From Succiniclasticum ruminis DSM 9236 (lineage in GTDB: Bacteria; Bacillota; Negativicutes; Acidaminococcales; Acidaminococcaceae), in contig NZ_FONL01000010.1 in NCBI RefSeq assembly GCF_900112895.1, positions 21,323 through 85,322 on the forward strand: a stretch of 64,000 bases of DNA, read 5' to 3'. The notes beneath the pieces are model-generated. The model ran no database searches. It was given only the letters and a program-made list of their open reading frames with translations, and was not told where the DNA came from. Within the stretch, counting starts at the first letter, position 1. Every line of letters begins with the position of its first letter. Below, piece after piece: positions 24,082 through 33,297 of this stretch. Both the position numbers and the translations under genes were made by a program.

Positions 24082-25704
24082 TCATTTTATCAACTTATTT
24101 AAATTAGTAATTCTCATGAATTCTGGTTTTCGCATTTGTTTTAACAATGCAATACTGATTTCTTGATTGTTAATCAAAGCCATAATTTTATGATATGTTT
24201 GAAGGTAACCGTTCCTCTTTAACAGTCTTATGCCGTAATACGCCCACATAGGAATAGGAACCATCTGCCCACAAATACAATTCGTTAACGACTTTGCTAA
24301 CTCTTTATCTTCAATTTCAATTCTTTGCCCCTTAACGTGTGCTTTGATATGAAAAGCAATTCCCGATTCAATGATTAAATACATCTCATTTGTGTTAGTT
24401 TTGTAAGGAATTGCGGTTAACGCACTTCTAATCGGTTCATAACGAAACGTCCGGTTTAAACTCCCAATATATAACTCCATTTTGCTGTTCGCAATTACTG
24501 AAAAATCGGACTTAAAGATATCCTCTGTTACTTTATCCCATGGGGTTATTACATGATTTGGCCGTTCAATTTGTATTTCGTATGAAAAGTTTGGCCTAAT
24601 AATAAACCTATCCTGAAAAACGGCTTCCCTTCCAACATATTTCCTGTCAACAGAAAGAATTGATGGCGTTTTCCCAACATAAATCTCAGTAGTATAACCA
24701 CCTGAACGGTTTCTATGCAAGTCAACAGGTGCTGTCGCAAATTCTTTATACAGATACACATTTGGGCTGCTATTGCCGCTTGAAACAGAACAAACAACAG
24801 AAGAATTATTTTTAACAGGAATAAAAAATTCTTGAACCACTACCGGTGGCCATAACGGAATTAACTCAGGTTGTTTTTCTAATAACACTACCCCAAAAAA
24901 CCTGTTAAAATAGTCGCTAACGGCCAAAAAACGAGCTTTGTTATCTAAATCTACGTTGATTTCAAATACATACACCTTGTAAGCGTTATTTTTTAAGTAC
25001 AGTTTTCCTATCTCTGTACATTTTATTTCTTTATGAGGCGGAATGCCAATCTTTGTCACAAGATAGTAGGTGCGTTGTGTCGAAATACAGTCCCCTCTGC
25101 GGATTTTTTTCCCGCCGGTTTCTTCAAAAGAAAATATAGCGCCACCAACGCCAAAACCATCCGCAAAACCTGCCCATTGTTTTGAAAACAATCGCATTGA
25201 AGAAGTACCGCTAATTTCAATACTATAGTTTCTAGTATTTTTAGGAACAAAATTTACAGGTATCAGTGTGAGCCGGTCTTCAAAAAAGTTGCTCGAATCT
25301 ATTCTTTTGGCGATTTTAGTATTGTTATCACCAATAATATTAACTATCAACTTTTGCGTTTCCGCTTGCATGAGAAGATGTCTGCCTATGGCAGGGAACC
25401 CTATATTTAATTGCAGGTTACCGCTGACAACACCAGTTAAATATAACGACAGTCCAACCCGTTGGTACAGGCTTAATTTAGCATGACCGTCTACCCTTTT
25501 GTCACATTCAGGCGTTTGATCTGTTTTGACTTTATGATAAAAGTGATTAGGTTGGTTACCACCTTTTGATCTAAAATAAACAATCTCGCCGCATTCAGGA
25601 CAGCGAAAACGTGACAATTTATTAGGAATGTACTTTCCATAAAAATCATCAGCACAAACCTCTATTTCTGTCCCAATCGCATACCTGTCAACTGCGTATC
25701 TCAC
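24082..25704 (-). CDS. CoiA-like zinc-finger protein, partner of the PLD-ATPase
   Basis: A 540-residue protein starting with GTG (GGAGG 8 bases upstream). Residues 31-67 carry a CoiA-type zinc site: FRCPECGE (C35, C38), then NHFYHK (H54, H57) and C67. The rest is beta-rich (many alternating hydrophobic strands at 90-470) with a helical C-terminus. No complete nuclease motif is visible, unlike full CoiA. It is first in an AT-rich three-gene unit with its own promoter (25748-25775). It may recognise nucleic acid or phage components for the ATPase protein. That is inference. Confidence 0.62.
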   Translation of the reverse strand: MRYAVDRYAIGTEIEVCADDFYGKYIPNKLSRFRCPECGEIVYFRSKGGNQPNHFYHKVKTDQTPECDKRVDGHAKLSLYQRVGLSLYLTGVVSGNLQLNIGFPAIGRHLLMQAETQKLIVNIIGDNNTKIAKRIDSSNFFEDRLTLIPVNFVPKNTRNYSIEISGTSSMRLFSKQWAGFADGFGVGGAIFSFEETGGKKIRRGDCISTQRTYYLVTKIGIPPHKEIKCTEIGKLYLKNNAYKVYVFEINVDLDNKARFLAVSDYFNRFFGVVLLEKQPELIPLWPPVVVQEFFIPVKNNSSVVCSVSSGNSSPNVYLYKEFATAPVDLHRNRSGGYTTEIYVGKTPSILSVDRKYVGREAVFQDRFIIRPNFSYEIQIERPNHVITPWDKVTEDIFKSDFSVIANSKMELYIGSLNRTFRYEPIRSALTAIPYKTNTNEMYLIIESGIAFHIKAHVKGQRIEIEDKELAKSLTNCICGQMVPIPMWAYYGIRLLKRNGYLQTYHKIMALINNQEISIALLKQMRKPEFMRITNLNKLIK

Positions 25705-25747
25705 GTTCCGATCCTCCGGTATTGGATTATCTTTATGCTTATATTTG

Positions 25748-25775
25748 AATATAAAGCGTTATAACATTTTATCAA
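25748..25775 (-). promoter_or_regulatory. Promoter of the PLD-ATPase cassette
   Basis: TTGATA (25770-25775) and TATATT (25748-25753) are separated by 16 bp on the minus strand, about 45 bases upstream of the GTG start of the CoiA-like gene. The placement implies the cassette is transcribed independently of phage early genes. Confidence 0.6.
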
Positions 25776-25829
25776 ATTGGTTCCGACATTTTTGCTTAAA
25801 CATGACTTTTTCTATTCGCAAGTATTTAT

Positions 25830-26096
25830 CTAATCTTTAACAGCTGTATCTCTCTTCTTCCGTCGGCTCCAACGCCGGTATTCCAACATTACGCAGAAAT
25901 ACAAAAACGCAATGATGGACACCATCGCCACCAGGAATGCCAGCTCATCCAGTTCCTTGAACACGACGGCGGCCTGCATCAGTACATTGCTCCTGTCCGA
26001 GAATTCGTAGATATACACTTGTCCCGCCATACCTGTTATCATGCCTATCAGGCCGGCAACCAATCCTGTCTTGCAATAACGCAATTTACGAAACAT
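25830..26096 (-). CDS. Small membrane protein, two transmembrane segments
   Basis: An 88-residue protein with two hydrophobic helices (TGLVAGLIGMITGMAGQVYI and LAFLVAMVSIIAFLYFCVML) and a basic C-terminal tail (RRWSRRKKR). The basic end implies it stays in the cytoplasm. AGGAG lies about 8 bases before the ATG. It sits between the phage regulator DUF1492 and the AT-rich cassette, so it could belong to either. Holin-like size and topology are noted, but it is far from any lysin, so a membrane effector or accessory protein is equally possible. Confidence 0.55.
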   Translation of the reverse strand: MFRKLRYCKTGLVAGLIGMITGMAGQVYIYEFSDRSNVLMQAAVVFKELDELAFLVAMVSIIAFLYFCVMLEYRRWSRRKKRDTAVKD

Positions 26097-26144
26097 GATG
26101 AATCTCCTGTCCTTATATTGCTATTATACCAAAAAACGCTATCA

Positions 26145-26181
26145 CAAAAAAGAAAAATGCCCGGGGCAATAACCCGGGCAT
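26145..26181 (-). terminator. Intrinsic terminator of the replication operon
   Basis: ATGCCCGGG (26157-26165) pairs with CCCGGGCAT (26173-26181), with a T-rich tract following on the minus strand. It ends the early operon after the DUF1492 gene. Confidence 0.85.
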
Positions 26182-26193
26182 GACTCAATACTT

Positions 26194-26604
26194 TTATTCC
26201 TTTTCCCCGTCCAAATACTCTATCGCCTTGTCATGGATGTAATGCACGTTCCGGAGCCTGTACCCCATGGTGACAGCGATTTCTTCCCATTTGCGGAAAT
26301 TCAGGTACCGTAGTTCAAGTACTGTGCGGTAATCAACATTAGGAATGGATTCTATCGTTTTCCTCAATTCCCGCTTCAGATCGACCAAGCTGTCGATGTC
26401 TGCATTGATCTCGTTTTGCAGGTCCACTATTTTGCAGATGGTTTCTTCCCTTTTATGGACATCACGGGTACCGCTGACAGGCTCGTTCCCGAACGTCGTG
26501 GTAGCCTTTGTGGCCAATGCGTTCAGGGCTTCCATCTGTTCCAGTTTGTTATCAATGCGCACATCTATGTAATAGGCCTGCTTCAATAATTCTACTGCTC
26601 CCAT
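26194..26604 (-). CDS. DUF1492 phage regulator (sigma region 4-like)
   Basis: A 136-residue protein. The N-terminal 90 residues form a helical hairpin (MGAVELLKQAYYIDVRIDNK, NADIDSLVDLKRELRKTIE). The C-terminus resembles a sigma-70 region 4-like helix-turn-helix (LELRYLNFRKWEEIAVTMGY, then the NVHYIHDKAIEYL segment). This is the DUF1492/ArpU-like type placed at the end of phage early operons and thought to switch on late genes. It could act on the tandem boxes at 12.9-13.1 kb. It overlaps the upstream 70-residue gene by 13 bases. Confidence 0.82.
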   Translation of the reverse strand: MGAVELLKQAYYIDVRIDNKLEQMEALNALATKATTTFGNEPVSGTRDVHKREETICKIVDLQNEINADIDSLVDLKRELRKTIESIPNVDYRTVLELRYLNFRKWEEIAVTMGYRLRNVHYIHDKAIEYLDGEKE

Positions 26605-26804
26605 ATTCTCTCATCCTCCTTCTGCAATGCCGCTGCCAACACCTCCGGCTTCAAGTCTGTGATGGCGGAAAAGTCACCGGACAGTATCCAGGCTATGATC
26701 TTTGCCTTTTCCGGGTTTGTTTTAGCCGTCCCCGTTTCCTTCCGGTAATCCTGCACAGCTTGTATGATGATGGCATTCGCCAGTCTTTCATAGGGGTCTA
26801 ACAT
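26592..26804 (-). CDS. Small phage protein of unknown function
   Basis: A 70-residue helical protein (MLDPYERLANAIIIQAVQDY, then TNPEKAKIIAWILSGDFSAI). Similar short genes precede DUF1492-type regulators in Firmicute prophages. There is no membrane segment or catalytic motif. It overlaps the regulator's start by 13 bases and is one base from the helicase stop, so it is part of the early operon. Confidence 0.65.
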   Translation of the reverse strand: MLDPYERLANAIIIQAVQDYRKETGTAKTNPEKAKIIAWILSGDFSAITDLKPEVLAAALQKEDERIWEQ

Positions 26805-26805
26805 A

Positions 26806-28158
26806 TCATACCTCCAGCACCGCTTTCACGGCGTCAATCAGTGCGGCCTGCGTCTCATCCTTCCGGTTCAATGCAGCCATCACTTGTTCATCCATGGTAT
26901 CTTCCGTCAGGATATGGTGGATGACCACCGGTTCCTTCTGCCCCTGCCGCCACAGGCGTGCGTTGGTCTGCTGGTAGAGTTCCAGGCTCCAGGTCAGCCC
27001 AAACCAGATAAGCGTGCAGCCACCATACTGAAGGTTCAACCCATGCCCGGCAGATGCAGGATGGATGACTGCCACGGGAATCTTCCCTCCGTTCCAGTCA
27101 GTAATATCCCGCGCGGTCTTCAGTTCACGGACATCGAACCGCTTACGGATCCGAGCCAGGTCATGCCGGAACCAGTAACACACCAGGATGGGTTTTCCGT
27201 TTGCGGCTTCTATCAGATCTTCCAACGCATCCAGTTTCCGGTCATGTATGTGATGCTCATTATGCTCTGCGTCATAGATTGCACCGTTTGCCATCTGCAG
27301 CAGCTTGTTGGTCAGCGCTGCTGCGTTCATGGCATCAATCTCTTCATCGCCCAGGGAAAGCACCATCTGTTTGCGGAACTCTTCATACATCCCCCGTTCC
27401 CTGTCGGACAGTTTCACCTTCACCTCGTTATGGATGCAGGCAGGGAGGTCCAGGTAATCCTCCGCTTTCATGGAGATGGTGATGTCCGAGATGGCGTTAT
27501 AGATCTGTTCCTCTGCGCCCGGGCGGAGTTTGTAAGTGAACACCACCTGGGCATTCCGCTTATCCGGCAAAAAATACCGGTCACGGTAACGGCTGATATA
27601 TCTTCCCAGCCGGGCTCCGTAGTCCAGTATCTTAAATTCTGCAAACAAATCCATGAGGCCGTTGCTAGACGGGGTACCGGTAAGGCCGACAATCCTTGAC
27701 ACCAGGCTCCTTACCGACATAAGGCTGCGGAAGCGTTTTGCCTGATGGTTCTTGAACGATGACAGTTCATCGATTACAACCATGTCAAAGTCAAAGGGTA
27801 TCCCGCTTTCCTCCACCAGCCACTGCACGTTCTCCCGGTTGATGATGTAAATATCAGCCTTTGCCCGTAATGCGGCCAGCCTCTCATCCTTAGAACCAAT
27901 AGCCACAGCATACGTCAGCCCTTCCAGATGATCCCACTTCTCTATCTCCGCAGGCCAGGTGTCCCTGCCGACACGCAACGGGGCTATGACAAGAACCCTG
28001 CCCACTTCAAAACGTTCATATATAAGTTCCTTAATGGCTGTCAGGGTGATAACAGTCTTGCCTCAACCCAAGCCCATATCCAGAAATACCGCCGCAATAG
28101 CGCGGTTCACAATATAATCAATCGCATACTGCTGGTAACCATGTGGTACGAACTTCAT
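26806..28158 (-). pseudogene. SNF2-type phage helicase interrupted by a stop inside Walker A
   Basis: The full frame starts at ATG 28158 (GGAGGTGA upstream, ATGA overlap with VRR-NUC) and reads MKFVPHGYQQYAIDYIVNRA... up to LDMGLG, then TGA at 28063-28065, then GKTVITLTAI. Removing the six bases GGTTGA restores the normal LDMGLGKT P-loop. Downstream the helicase is intact: VVIDELSSFKNHQ (motif II), IVGLTGTPSSN (III), HGLNLQYGG (V), TNARLWRQGQKEPV (VI). Reinitiation could make a 399-residue product from 28005, but it would lack Walker A. Alternatives are readthrough or a sequencing error. Confidence 0.85.
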
Positions 28159-28442
28159 CAGGCATCACCTCCAATCTTCTGTAACACTTCTTCTATCTGA
28201 TCTGTTCCGTCCACCACAAACACCTGGAAACCCAGCCGCCGGAGCTGGCTGATACGCCTTATCTGCAGCGGCCTTGGCTTCCTTCCGGGCGCCTTTACTT
28301 CCACAAACGCAGCCTTGCCCCCAGGCATCAGTACCAGGCGGTCGGGTACACCGGCACAGCCGGGAGAGATGAACTTCAGCGCCACCCCTCCCAATCGTGA
28401 CGTCATTCTGACTAACTTCTGTTCAATCCGCTTCTCTTCCAT
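28158..28442 (-). CDS. VRR-NUC domain nuclease
   Basis: A protein of about 94 residues with the stand-alone VRR-NUC fold (PD-(D/E)XK superfamily). Residues LGGVALKFISPGCAGVPDRL supply the catalytic D, and KAAFVEVKAPGRKPRPLQ supplies the E-x-K pair. Phage members accompany an SNF2-type helicase and probably act on branched or replicating DNA. The ATG at 28442 has GGAGGAG upstream and lies within the end of the primase gene. Its stop overlaps the helicase start (ATGA). Confidence 0.9.
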   Translation of the reverse strand: MEEKRIEQKLVRMTSRLGGVALKFISPGCAGVPDRLVLMPGGKAAFVEVKAPGRKPRPLQIRRISQLRRLGFQVFVVDGTDQIEEVLQKIGGDA

Positions 28443-30663
28443 CAAGGAACTCCTCCACACGCAGGCGTAGTCCCAGGATGAACCGCCCTTTCATGTTCCG
28501 GTACTTCTCGAACCCGGCGTTCTGCAGCGCCGCATAGAAATCGGAAGTGCTTCGGGCGTATTCACCCATGCGCATACAGTAATTCCGGTACTGCGTATAC
28601 AGGTTACCGGACCGTTCCTGGTACCTCTTGTCCACATCACAGCAGTCTTCAATGAAATGTCCCAGCCAGTTGTTGCTGTCGCGGTACTCGTGGATAGCAT
28701 CCTCAACAATCCGGGGTCGGGCTATGTGGAACTTGTCCTTTATGATGGCCTGCGCGCCTTCGATGATCCATGCAAGGATGGCGGGACCGGCCTTTTCAAC
28801 CAGGTAGTCCCCGTAGTTCTTGATGTCATCCCTGCCCTCTATCTTTGCCAGGAACGGTATCACTATAAGCCGCCGCCATGTGCCGGGGTCGTTCGCACCC
28901 ACCCTGGGAAGGTAGTTACTGTACAGCACCAGCGTATGGGTCGGTGTGAAGTAAAACGGATCCTTGTATTTCTTCTCTGCGTAGATGTCATCGGTACTGC
29001 AAAGCTGTTTGATGTTGCTGGTATTGAGCCTCTGCCCTTCTTCCAGCTCGGCTGCAATCAGCAACCGCTTCCCCTTTGCCTCCGCAAGCTCCGGTTTCAC
29101 GTTCCGCTTGCAGCCGACCGTCAGCGTATCCGCCGACATCTTCCCGGCATAGGTGCCAAGGACATAGGCGATGGTGTTCCAAAAGGTTGACTTCCCGTTC
29201 CTCCCGTCGCCGTAGGCGATGATGAAGGCCTCCACATACACCTTTCCGATAGCCGCAAGTCCTGCGATGCGCTGGACGTAATCTACCAGTTCCCGGTCCC
29301 CACGGAAGAAGATGTCCAAGGCTTCCATCCAGGTATCCATCCCATCATAACCGGGTGATACATTGGTAATCTTGGTGATATAGTCCCCCGCCTGGTGTTC
29401 CCGGATGCCGTCCAGCCCGTCCGGCAGATAATAGGTGCCTTCCGGTGTATTCAGAAGGAAGCCGTCCCTGTCCAGTTCTCTCTCACTGATAGTGAGCATC
29501 GGCGTCGCGGCGACCAGGCAGGACTTGAGATACTTCGTGTCCCTGCGGGTGATGACGAACTGATGATACTGGACGGCATTCCTGTATGCGTCATAGGCCT
29601 TGCGCTGGTTATCGTCCATCAGCTGCATGGCCTTCGTCTTGCTGTTGGTCAGGAGGATGGTGGCGGCACCCTGGTCGGCGATGACCGTCCACGCCTTTGC
29701 CATCATGTCCTCCGCTTCCTTCATCTGCCTGTCCGTCAGTTCCTGGCAGGCGCCCAATGCAAGTTCCCTGGATTCGTCCCAGTTCTTACCGTTATAGCGG
29801 ATGAAACCGGTCGCCGGGGAATATCGCAGTTCATCCCGGAACTCCCTTGCCAGCACACGCGCCTGCCCCACATCGGAGTAATCAGCGGGTTTCAGCGTGA
29901 ACTCCGCGTTGAACACTTCCGGCGGGATGTACCCCGGCTGGCTTGTCACCTTCCTGCCGAACTTCACGGCGCTCTTCCATATCTTGTTCAGTTCCTCATC
30001 GTCCAACGGAGGGTTGCATTTTGATGCCTGCTCCATAAAGGCCTGATACGCCTCCGGTGTGTCACCCAGCCGTTTGATGATGCGTCCGGCAAAATGTGAC
30101 ATGGTGGCATTACGCCTGCCTTCCGGGATGCCTGACTCCACAGGTTGCATCAGCTGGTCGATGGTCTTTTCCCCATCGACCCAGACCACTTCCGTCTGGT
30201 CTGAACCATAGATGAACCGTGCGGCATCCATGGCATTATCGTCAAAGAAGGGGTACTGGAACAGTATCTCCTGCTTGATGCGTACATACTCTTCCGGATC
30301 GGTGCATTCCGTTATCGGGAAATACACATGGAACCTGGGCCGGGCTGATTTGCCTTCCTTCGGTTTCCCATGGTTCCTGGAAAAGAAGAACGCCATCTGC
30401 ACATCCGGGAATGCCTTCTTCACTTTGGCAGGCGTCACCCATTCCGTGGGTTCCTCGGTATGGTCGTTATCGCAGTCCATGACGAGGCAGTCCGCAACCA
30501 GGAAATTGTCGTTGCTGCGGTAGCTGTTCTTAAAGGCGGCGCAGACATGGTCTTTCTGCACGGCCTGCCGGAAACCGTCAGCATCCGTGATTTCGTGCCT
30601 GTGCGGGTACAGGCAGTTCTTCTCCCTGCCTGTGCAGTCCGCTGAATAAATCGTTAACTTCAT
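28423..30663 (-). CDS. Phage primase-helicase, D5/P4 family
   Basis: A protein of about 746 residues. The N-terminal half holds a primase-like region (CLVMDCDNDHTEEP, RPRFHVYFPITECTD, DAARFIYGSD). The C-terminal half is an SF3 helicase with Walker A AYGDGRNGKSTFW, the acidic region LLIAAELEEGQRLN, and TLVLYSNYLPRVG followed by WRRLIVIPF. It would prime and unwind the phage origin. GGAGG upstream of ATG 30663 fixes the start rather than a longer frame. It lies between polymerase and VRR-NUC in the replication operon. Confidence 0.92.
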   Translation of the reverse strand: MKLTIYSADCTGREKNCLYPHRHEITDADGFRQAVQKDHVCAAFKNSYRSNDNFLVADCLVMDCDNDHTEEPTEWVTPAKVKKAFPDVQMAFFFSRNHGKPKEGKSARPRFHVYFPITECTDPEEYVRIKQEILFQYPFFDDNAMDAARFIYGSDQTEVVWVDGEKTIDQLMQPVESGIPEGRRNATMSHFAGRIIKRLGDTPEAYQAFMEQASKCNPPLDDEELNKIWKSAVKFGRKVTSQPGYIPPEVFNAEFTLKPADYSDVGQARVLAREFRDELRYSPATGFIRYNGKNWDESRELALGACQELTDRQMKEAEDMMAKAWTVIADQGAATILLTNSKTKAMQLMDDNQRKAYDAYRNAVQYHQFVITRRDTKYLKSCLVAATPMLTISERELDRDGFLLNTPEGTYYLPDGLDGIREHQAGDYITKITNVSPGYDGMDTWMEALDIFFRGDRELVDYVQRIAGLAAIGKVYVEAFIIAYGDGRNGKSTFWNTIAYVLGTYAGKMSADTLTVGCKRNVKPELAEAKGKRLLIAAELEEGQRLNTSNIKQLCSTDDIYAEKKYKDPFYFTPTHTLVLYSNYLPRVGANDPGTWRRLIVIPFLAKIEGRDDIKNYGDYLVEKAGPAILAWIIEGAQAIIKDKFHIARPRIVEDAIHEYRDSNNWLGHFIEDCCDVDKRYQERSGNLYTQYRNYCMRMGEYARSTSDFYAALQNAGFEKYRNMKGRFILGLRLRVEEFLDGREAD

Positions 30664-30766
30664 AACTTCCTCCGTTTCATATAACCGGTAACCGTTTCGT
30701 GGCTGTGATGGGAATGAAATCATCCCCTACTTAACAACCACGAAAGGGCTTAATAATTAAGGGTGT

Positions 30767-32704
30767 CTAATCTTTTTTATAGAAGTTGCATTCGTAACCG
30801 TCAGCATTCAGAATCAGGCCTTCCGCCCATACCGGCGTCTCTGCCATAATGGCGCAGACCTCTGCCACGGAAGAAACTTCGTCCGGCACTTCCAGCACCA
30901 CCTCGTCGTGAATATGCATAACAATCTTGTACCCTTTATGGGACAGCCGCCGCATCGCTTCCACCAGCAGATCGCGTGCCGTGGCCTGCACGATGTTCTC
31001 CACGAACTTCGGGCCATATGATTCCAGGCGCATCCATTTCCTTTGTTCACCGATGCCTTCATAGGTGATGGAATCCCCACCGAATTTGTTTACACCGATA
31101 CGGGGTTTCACGTATGCCAGCCTGCGGCCGGACGGCAGCCGGATAAAGAGTATCCCTTTCTCATAGGTAATCTTCACCCTGCCGCACTGTTGTGGTTCAC
31201 GGGTGATGACACACTGTTTCACCGCCCGGTCTACTTCCCACCAGAACCGGTAGATGTGGGGACTGGCCTTCCGCCATTTTTCTACGATGACGGGCAGTTC
31301 TTCTTCGGTCAGTCCCATGTTCAGCGCCCCCATATTGGTCAGGGCTCCGACCGACCCACCATAGCCAAGCGCCAGTTCGGCAATCTTTCCCTTCTGCCGG
31401 AGATGGCTGTTGACCCCGTGCTTTTCCACGGGTACATGGAACATGGCAGACGCGCTGGCGCAGTAAATGTCGCCATTATTGGCAAACACTTTCTGCCGCC
31501 AGGTTTCCCCTGCCAGCCAGGCGATGACCCTTGCCTCGATAGCGGAAAAGTCAGCAACAATGAAACGGCATCCCGGTTTAGGTACAAATGCGGTACGGAT
31601 CAACTGTTTCAACACATCCGACGGTGAATCGTACAAAACTTCCAGGGCCTCAAAATTACCAGTACGTACCAGTCCCCTTGCCTCCGCCAAATCTGACAGA
31701 TGGTTCTGGGGCAGGTTCTGCACCTGTATCAGCCGGCCTGCAAACCGCCCTGTCCGGTTGGCCCCATAAAACTGGATCAACCCCCTTGCCCTGTTATCCT
31801 TGCCGACAACTTTTTCCATAGCTTCATATTTCTTCACGCTTGACCGCGCCAGTTCCAACCGCAGGCACAAAGCTTCACGAACACCCCCGGCCGTTTCCTT
31901 TATCTTTACCGCTACCTCTTCCTTGGCCAGCGACTCCATCTCTACGCCCTGCGAAGCCAGCCATTCCTTCATCTGTATCGGCGAGTTTGGGTTTTCCAGG
32001 CCGGTGATGGCCTGTGCCCGCTGCAGGGCATATTTTTTGAACTGTTCGTTGCACAGGATAGCGTTCTTAACCAGCACCATATCCAGTTCGATGCCGGTAT
32101 CGTTAATCCGCTGATCCAGCCAGTAGTTCCGCCATTCATCTGCAGAAACCAGGAAAGCAGACATCCGCTTCTTGATTGCGAGTTCCACCTCCACATCGCG
32201 CAGATTATATGACTTAAACCTCTCCCACTTATCAGGTGCATTAATGGGGAGATTACGGGTACGGAGACCGTTCGCCTGTGTCGGAGCGCACGGCCTGCAG
32301 AAATATTTAATCAGTTCCTTGCCTTCCTGCAGTTTCTGCTTCTCCAGCCCCAGTACGGCACCAACACCTTCCAAAGACAGCGGCAGCCCTAGGGTCGCCG
32401 CCCACACCATGGAGCAGCACCAGCCTACCGGTGACAGGTAGATACCCAGGTACCGGGACAGGCAGACACGCTCAAAGGCAGCATTGAACGCCCATTTGAT
32501 GACATCTGGGTCTGACAGGGCGGTAATGACTTCCTTTGGGATTGTTTCACCGGTGGCCAGATCAACCACTTGCGGCTCTTCCCCATCCACGGAATAGCCG
32601 AAGAGCAGGATGGTGAAATCCGGGTCCTCCGTGTAGCGGTAAACGCCACAGTCGGCAAGGTCCGTGCCGCTGTACGTTTCAATATCAATACTGATTGATT
32701 TCAT
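30767..32704 (-). CDS. Phage DNA polymerase, family A
   Basis: A protein of about 645 residues. The N-terminus holds a 3'-5' exonuclease-like domain (SISIDIETYSGTDLADCG, with the D-x-E pair). The polymerase domain shows GANRTGRFAGRLIQVQNLP, motif A FIVADFSAIEARVIAWLAG, motif B RQKGKIAELALGYGGS and motif C IVMHIHDEVVLEVPD. It lacks a 5'-3' exonuclease, as is usual for phage enzymes. It replicates phage DNA with the D5 primase-helicase and the DUF2815 SSB-like protein. Two adjacent ATG codons are possible starts; the second is better spaced from GGAGG. Confidence 0.95.
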   Translation of the reverse strand: MKSISIDIETYSGTDLADCGVYRYTEDPDFTILLFGYSVDGEEPQVVDLATGETIPKEVITALSDPDVIKWAFNAAFERVCLSRYLGIYLSPVGWCCSMVWAATLGLPLSLEGVGAVLGLEKQKLQEGKELIKYFCRPCAPTQANGLRTRNLPINAPDKWERFKSYNLRDVEVELAIKKRMSAFLVSADEWRNYWLDQRINDTGIELDMVLVKNAILCNEQFKKYALQRAQAITGLENPNSPIQMKEWLASQGVEMESLAKEEVAVKIKETAGGVREALCLRLELARSSVKKYEAMEKVVGKDNRARGLIQFYGANRTGRFAGRLIQVQNLPQNHLSDLAEARGLVRTGNFEALEVLYDSPSDVLKQLIRTAFVPKPGCRFIVADFSAIEARVIAWLAGETWRQKVFANNGDIYCASASAMFHVPVEKHGVNSHLRQKGKIAELALGYGGSVGALTNMGALNMGLTEEELPVIVEKWRKASPHIYRFWWEVDRAVKQCVITREPQQCGRVKITYEKGILFIRLPSGRRLAYVKPRIGVNKFGGDSITYEGIGEQRKWMRLESYGPKFVENIVQATARDLLVEAMRRLSHKGYKIVMHIHDEVVLEVPDEVSSVAEVCAIMAETPVWAEGLILNADGYECNFYKKD

Positions 32705-32719
32705 CATTCCTCCGAATAC

Positions 32720-32748
32720 AAAAGGGCGACGGCCATTGCCGCCGCCCC
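32720..32748 (-). terminator. Attenuator-like hairpin between DUF2815 and polymerase
   Basis: A GC-rich hairpin (GGGCGGCGGC against GGCCGTCGCCC, three-base loop) is followed by TTTT on the minus strand, just upstream of the polymerase ribosome binding site. It may lower polymerase expression relative to the SSB-like protein. Confidence 0.5.
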
Positions 32749-32757
32749 GTTTATGTG

Positions 32758-33297
32758 TTAATTCAGGAAGTCATCATCGTCCAGGGAACTGAAGTCGTCT
32801 TTCGCATTGGAACGGCCGCCCAGCGGCTCACCATCTGCAATCTTCTGGATATTGCCCAACCCACAGGCGATGCCCTTGTTGCCGTTCGTGTTGTATGCGT
32901 AGAAATTGATGCTGACGCGGGCATAGCAACCGGAATAAACTTCTTCCCGGTCCAGGATGGGGTTCACTGCACGGTCAACGATTTGCGGTGCGGTTGTGCT
33001 GTTGGCGTTGACGAAGTAAGCGTTTTTGTACACTTCGTCATCTCGTTCGGTATCGCCGTCACGCAAGGGCAGTTTCAGAGCGGCCTTGTTGGGCTTCTTC
33101 CCGCCGAACTTGGCGATGCCTTCCTCGATGGCTGCGTCCACAGCTGCATTGATTTTCTTAACAGTTTCCTTATCACTCTTCGGGATAATCAGGGAGACAG
33201 AGTATTTCGGTTTCGAATCATTGATGGAAACAGAATCCCACACATGTGCGTAGCTTAAACGAACTTTACCGGTTACAACTTTGGTAGTATTTGCCAT
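32758..33297 (-). CDS. DUF2815 protein, gp2.5-like single-strand DNA-binding protein
   Basis: A 179-residue beta-rich protein with the DUF2815 pattern: VRLSYAHVWDSVSINDSKPK, YSVSLIIPKSDKETVKKIN, then PILDREEVYSGCYARVSINF and an acidic tail ending SSLDDDDFLN. DUF2815 proteins are thought to be T7 gp2.5-like SSBs, whose acidic tails recruit polymerase. It is adjacent to DUF2800 (one base apart) and precedes polymerase. Confidence 0.88.
   Translation of the reverse strand: MANTTKVVTGKVRLSYAHVWDSVSINDSKPKYSVSLIIPKSDKETVKKINAAVDAAIEEGIAKFGGKKPNKAALKLPLRDGDTERDDEVYKNAYFVNANSTTAPQIVDRAVNPILDREEVYSGCYARVSINFYAYNTNGNKGIACGLGNIQKIADGEPLGGRSNAKDDFSSLDDDDFLN

Noticed and set aside
25830..26096. Holin
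   Set aside because: Two membrane segments fit, but no endolysin is adjacent and it lies between regulatory and cassette genes.
28063..28065. TGA recoding (selenocysteine or readthrough) in the SNF2 helicase
   Set aside because: Removing six bases restores the family motif, other genes use TGA as stop, and no SECIS-like hairpin follows; mutation or sequencing error is simpler.
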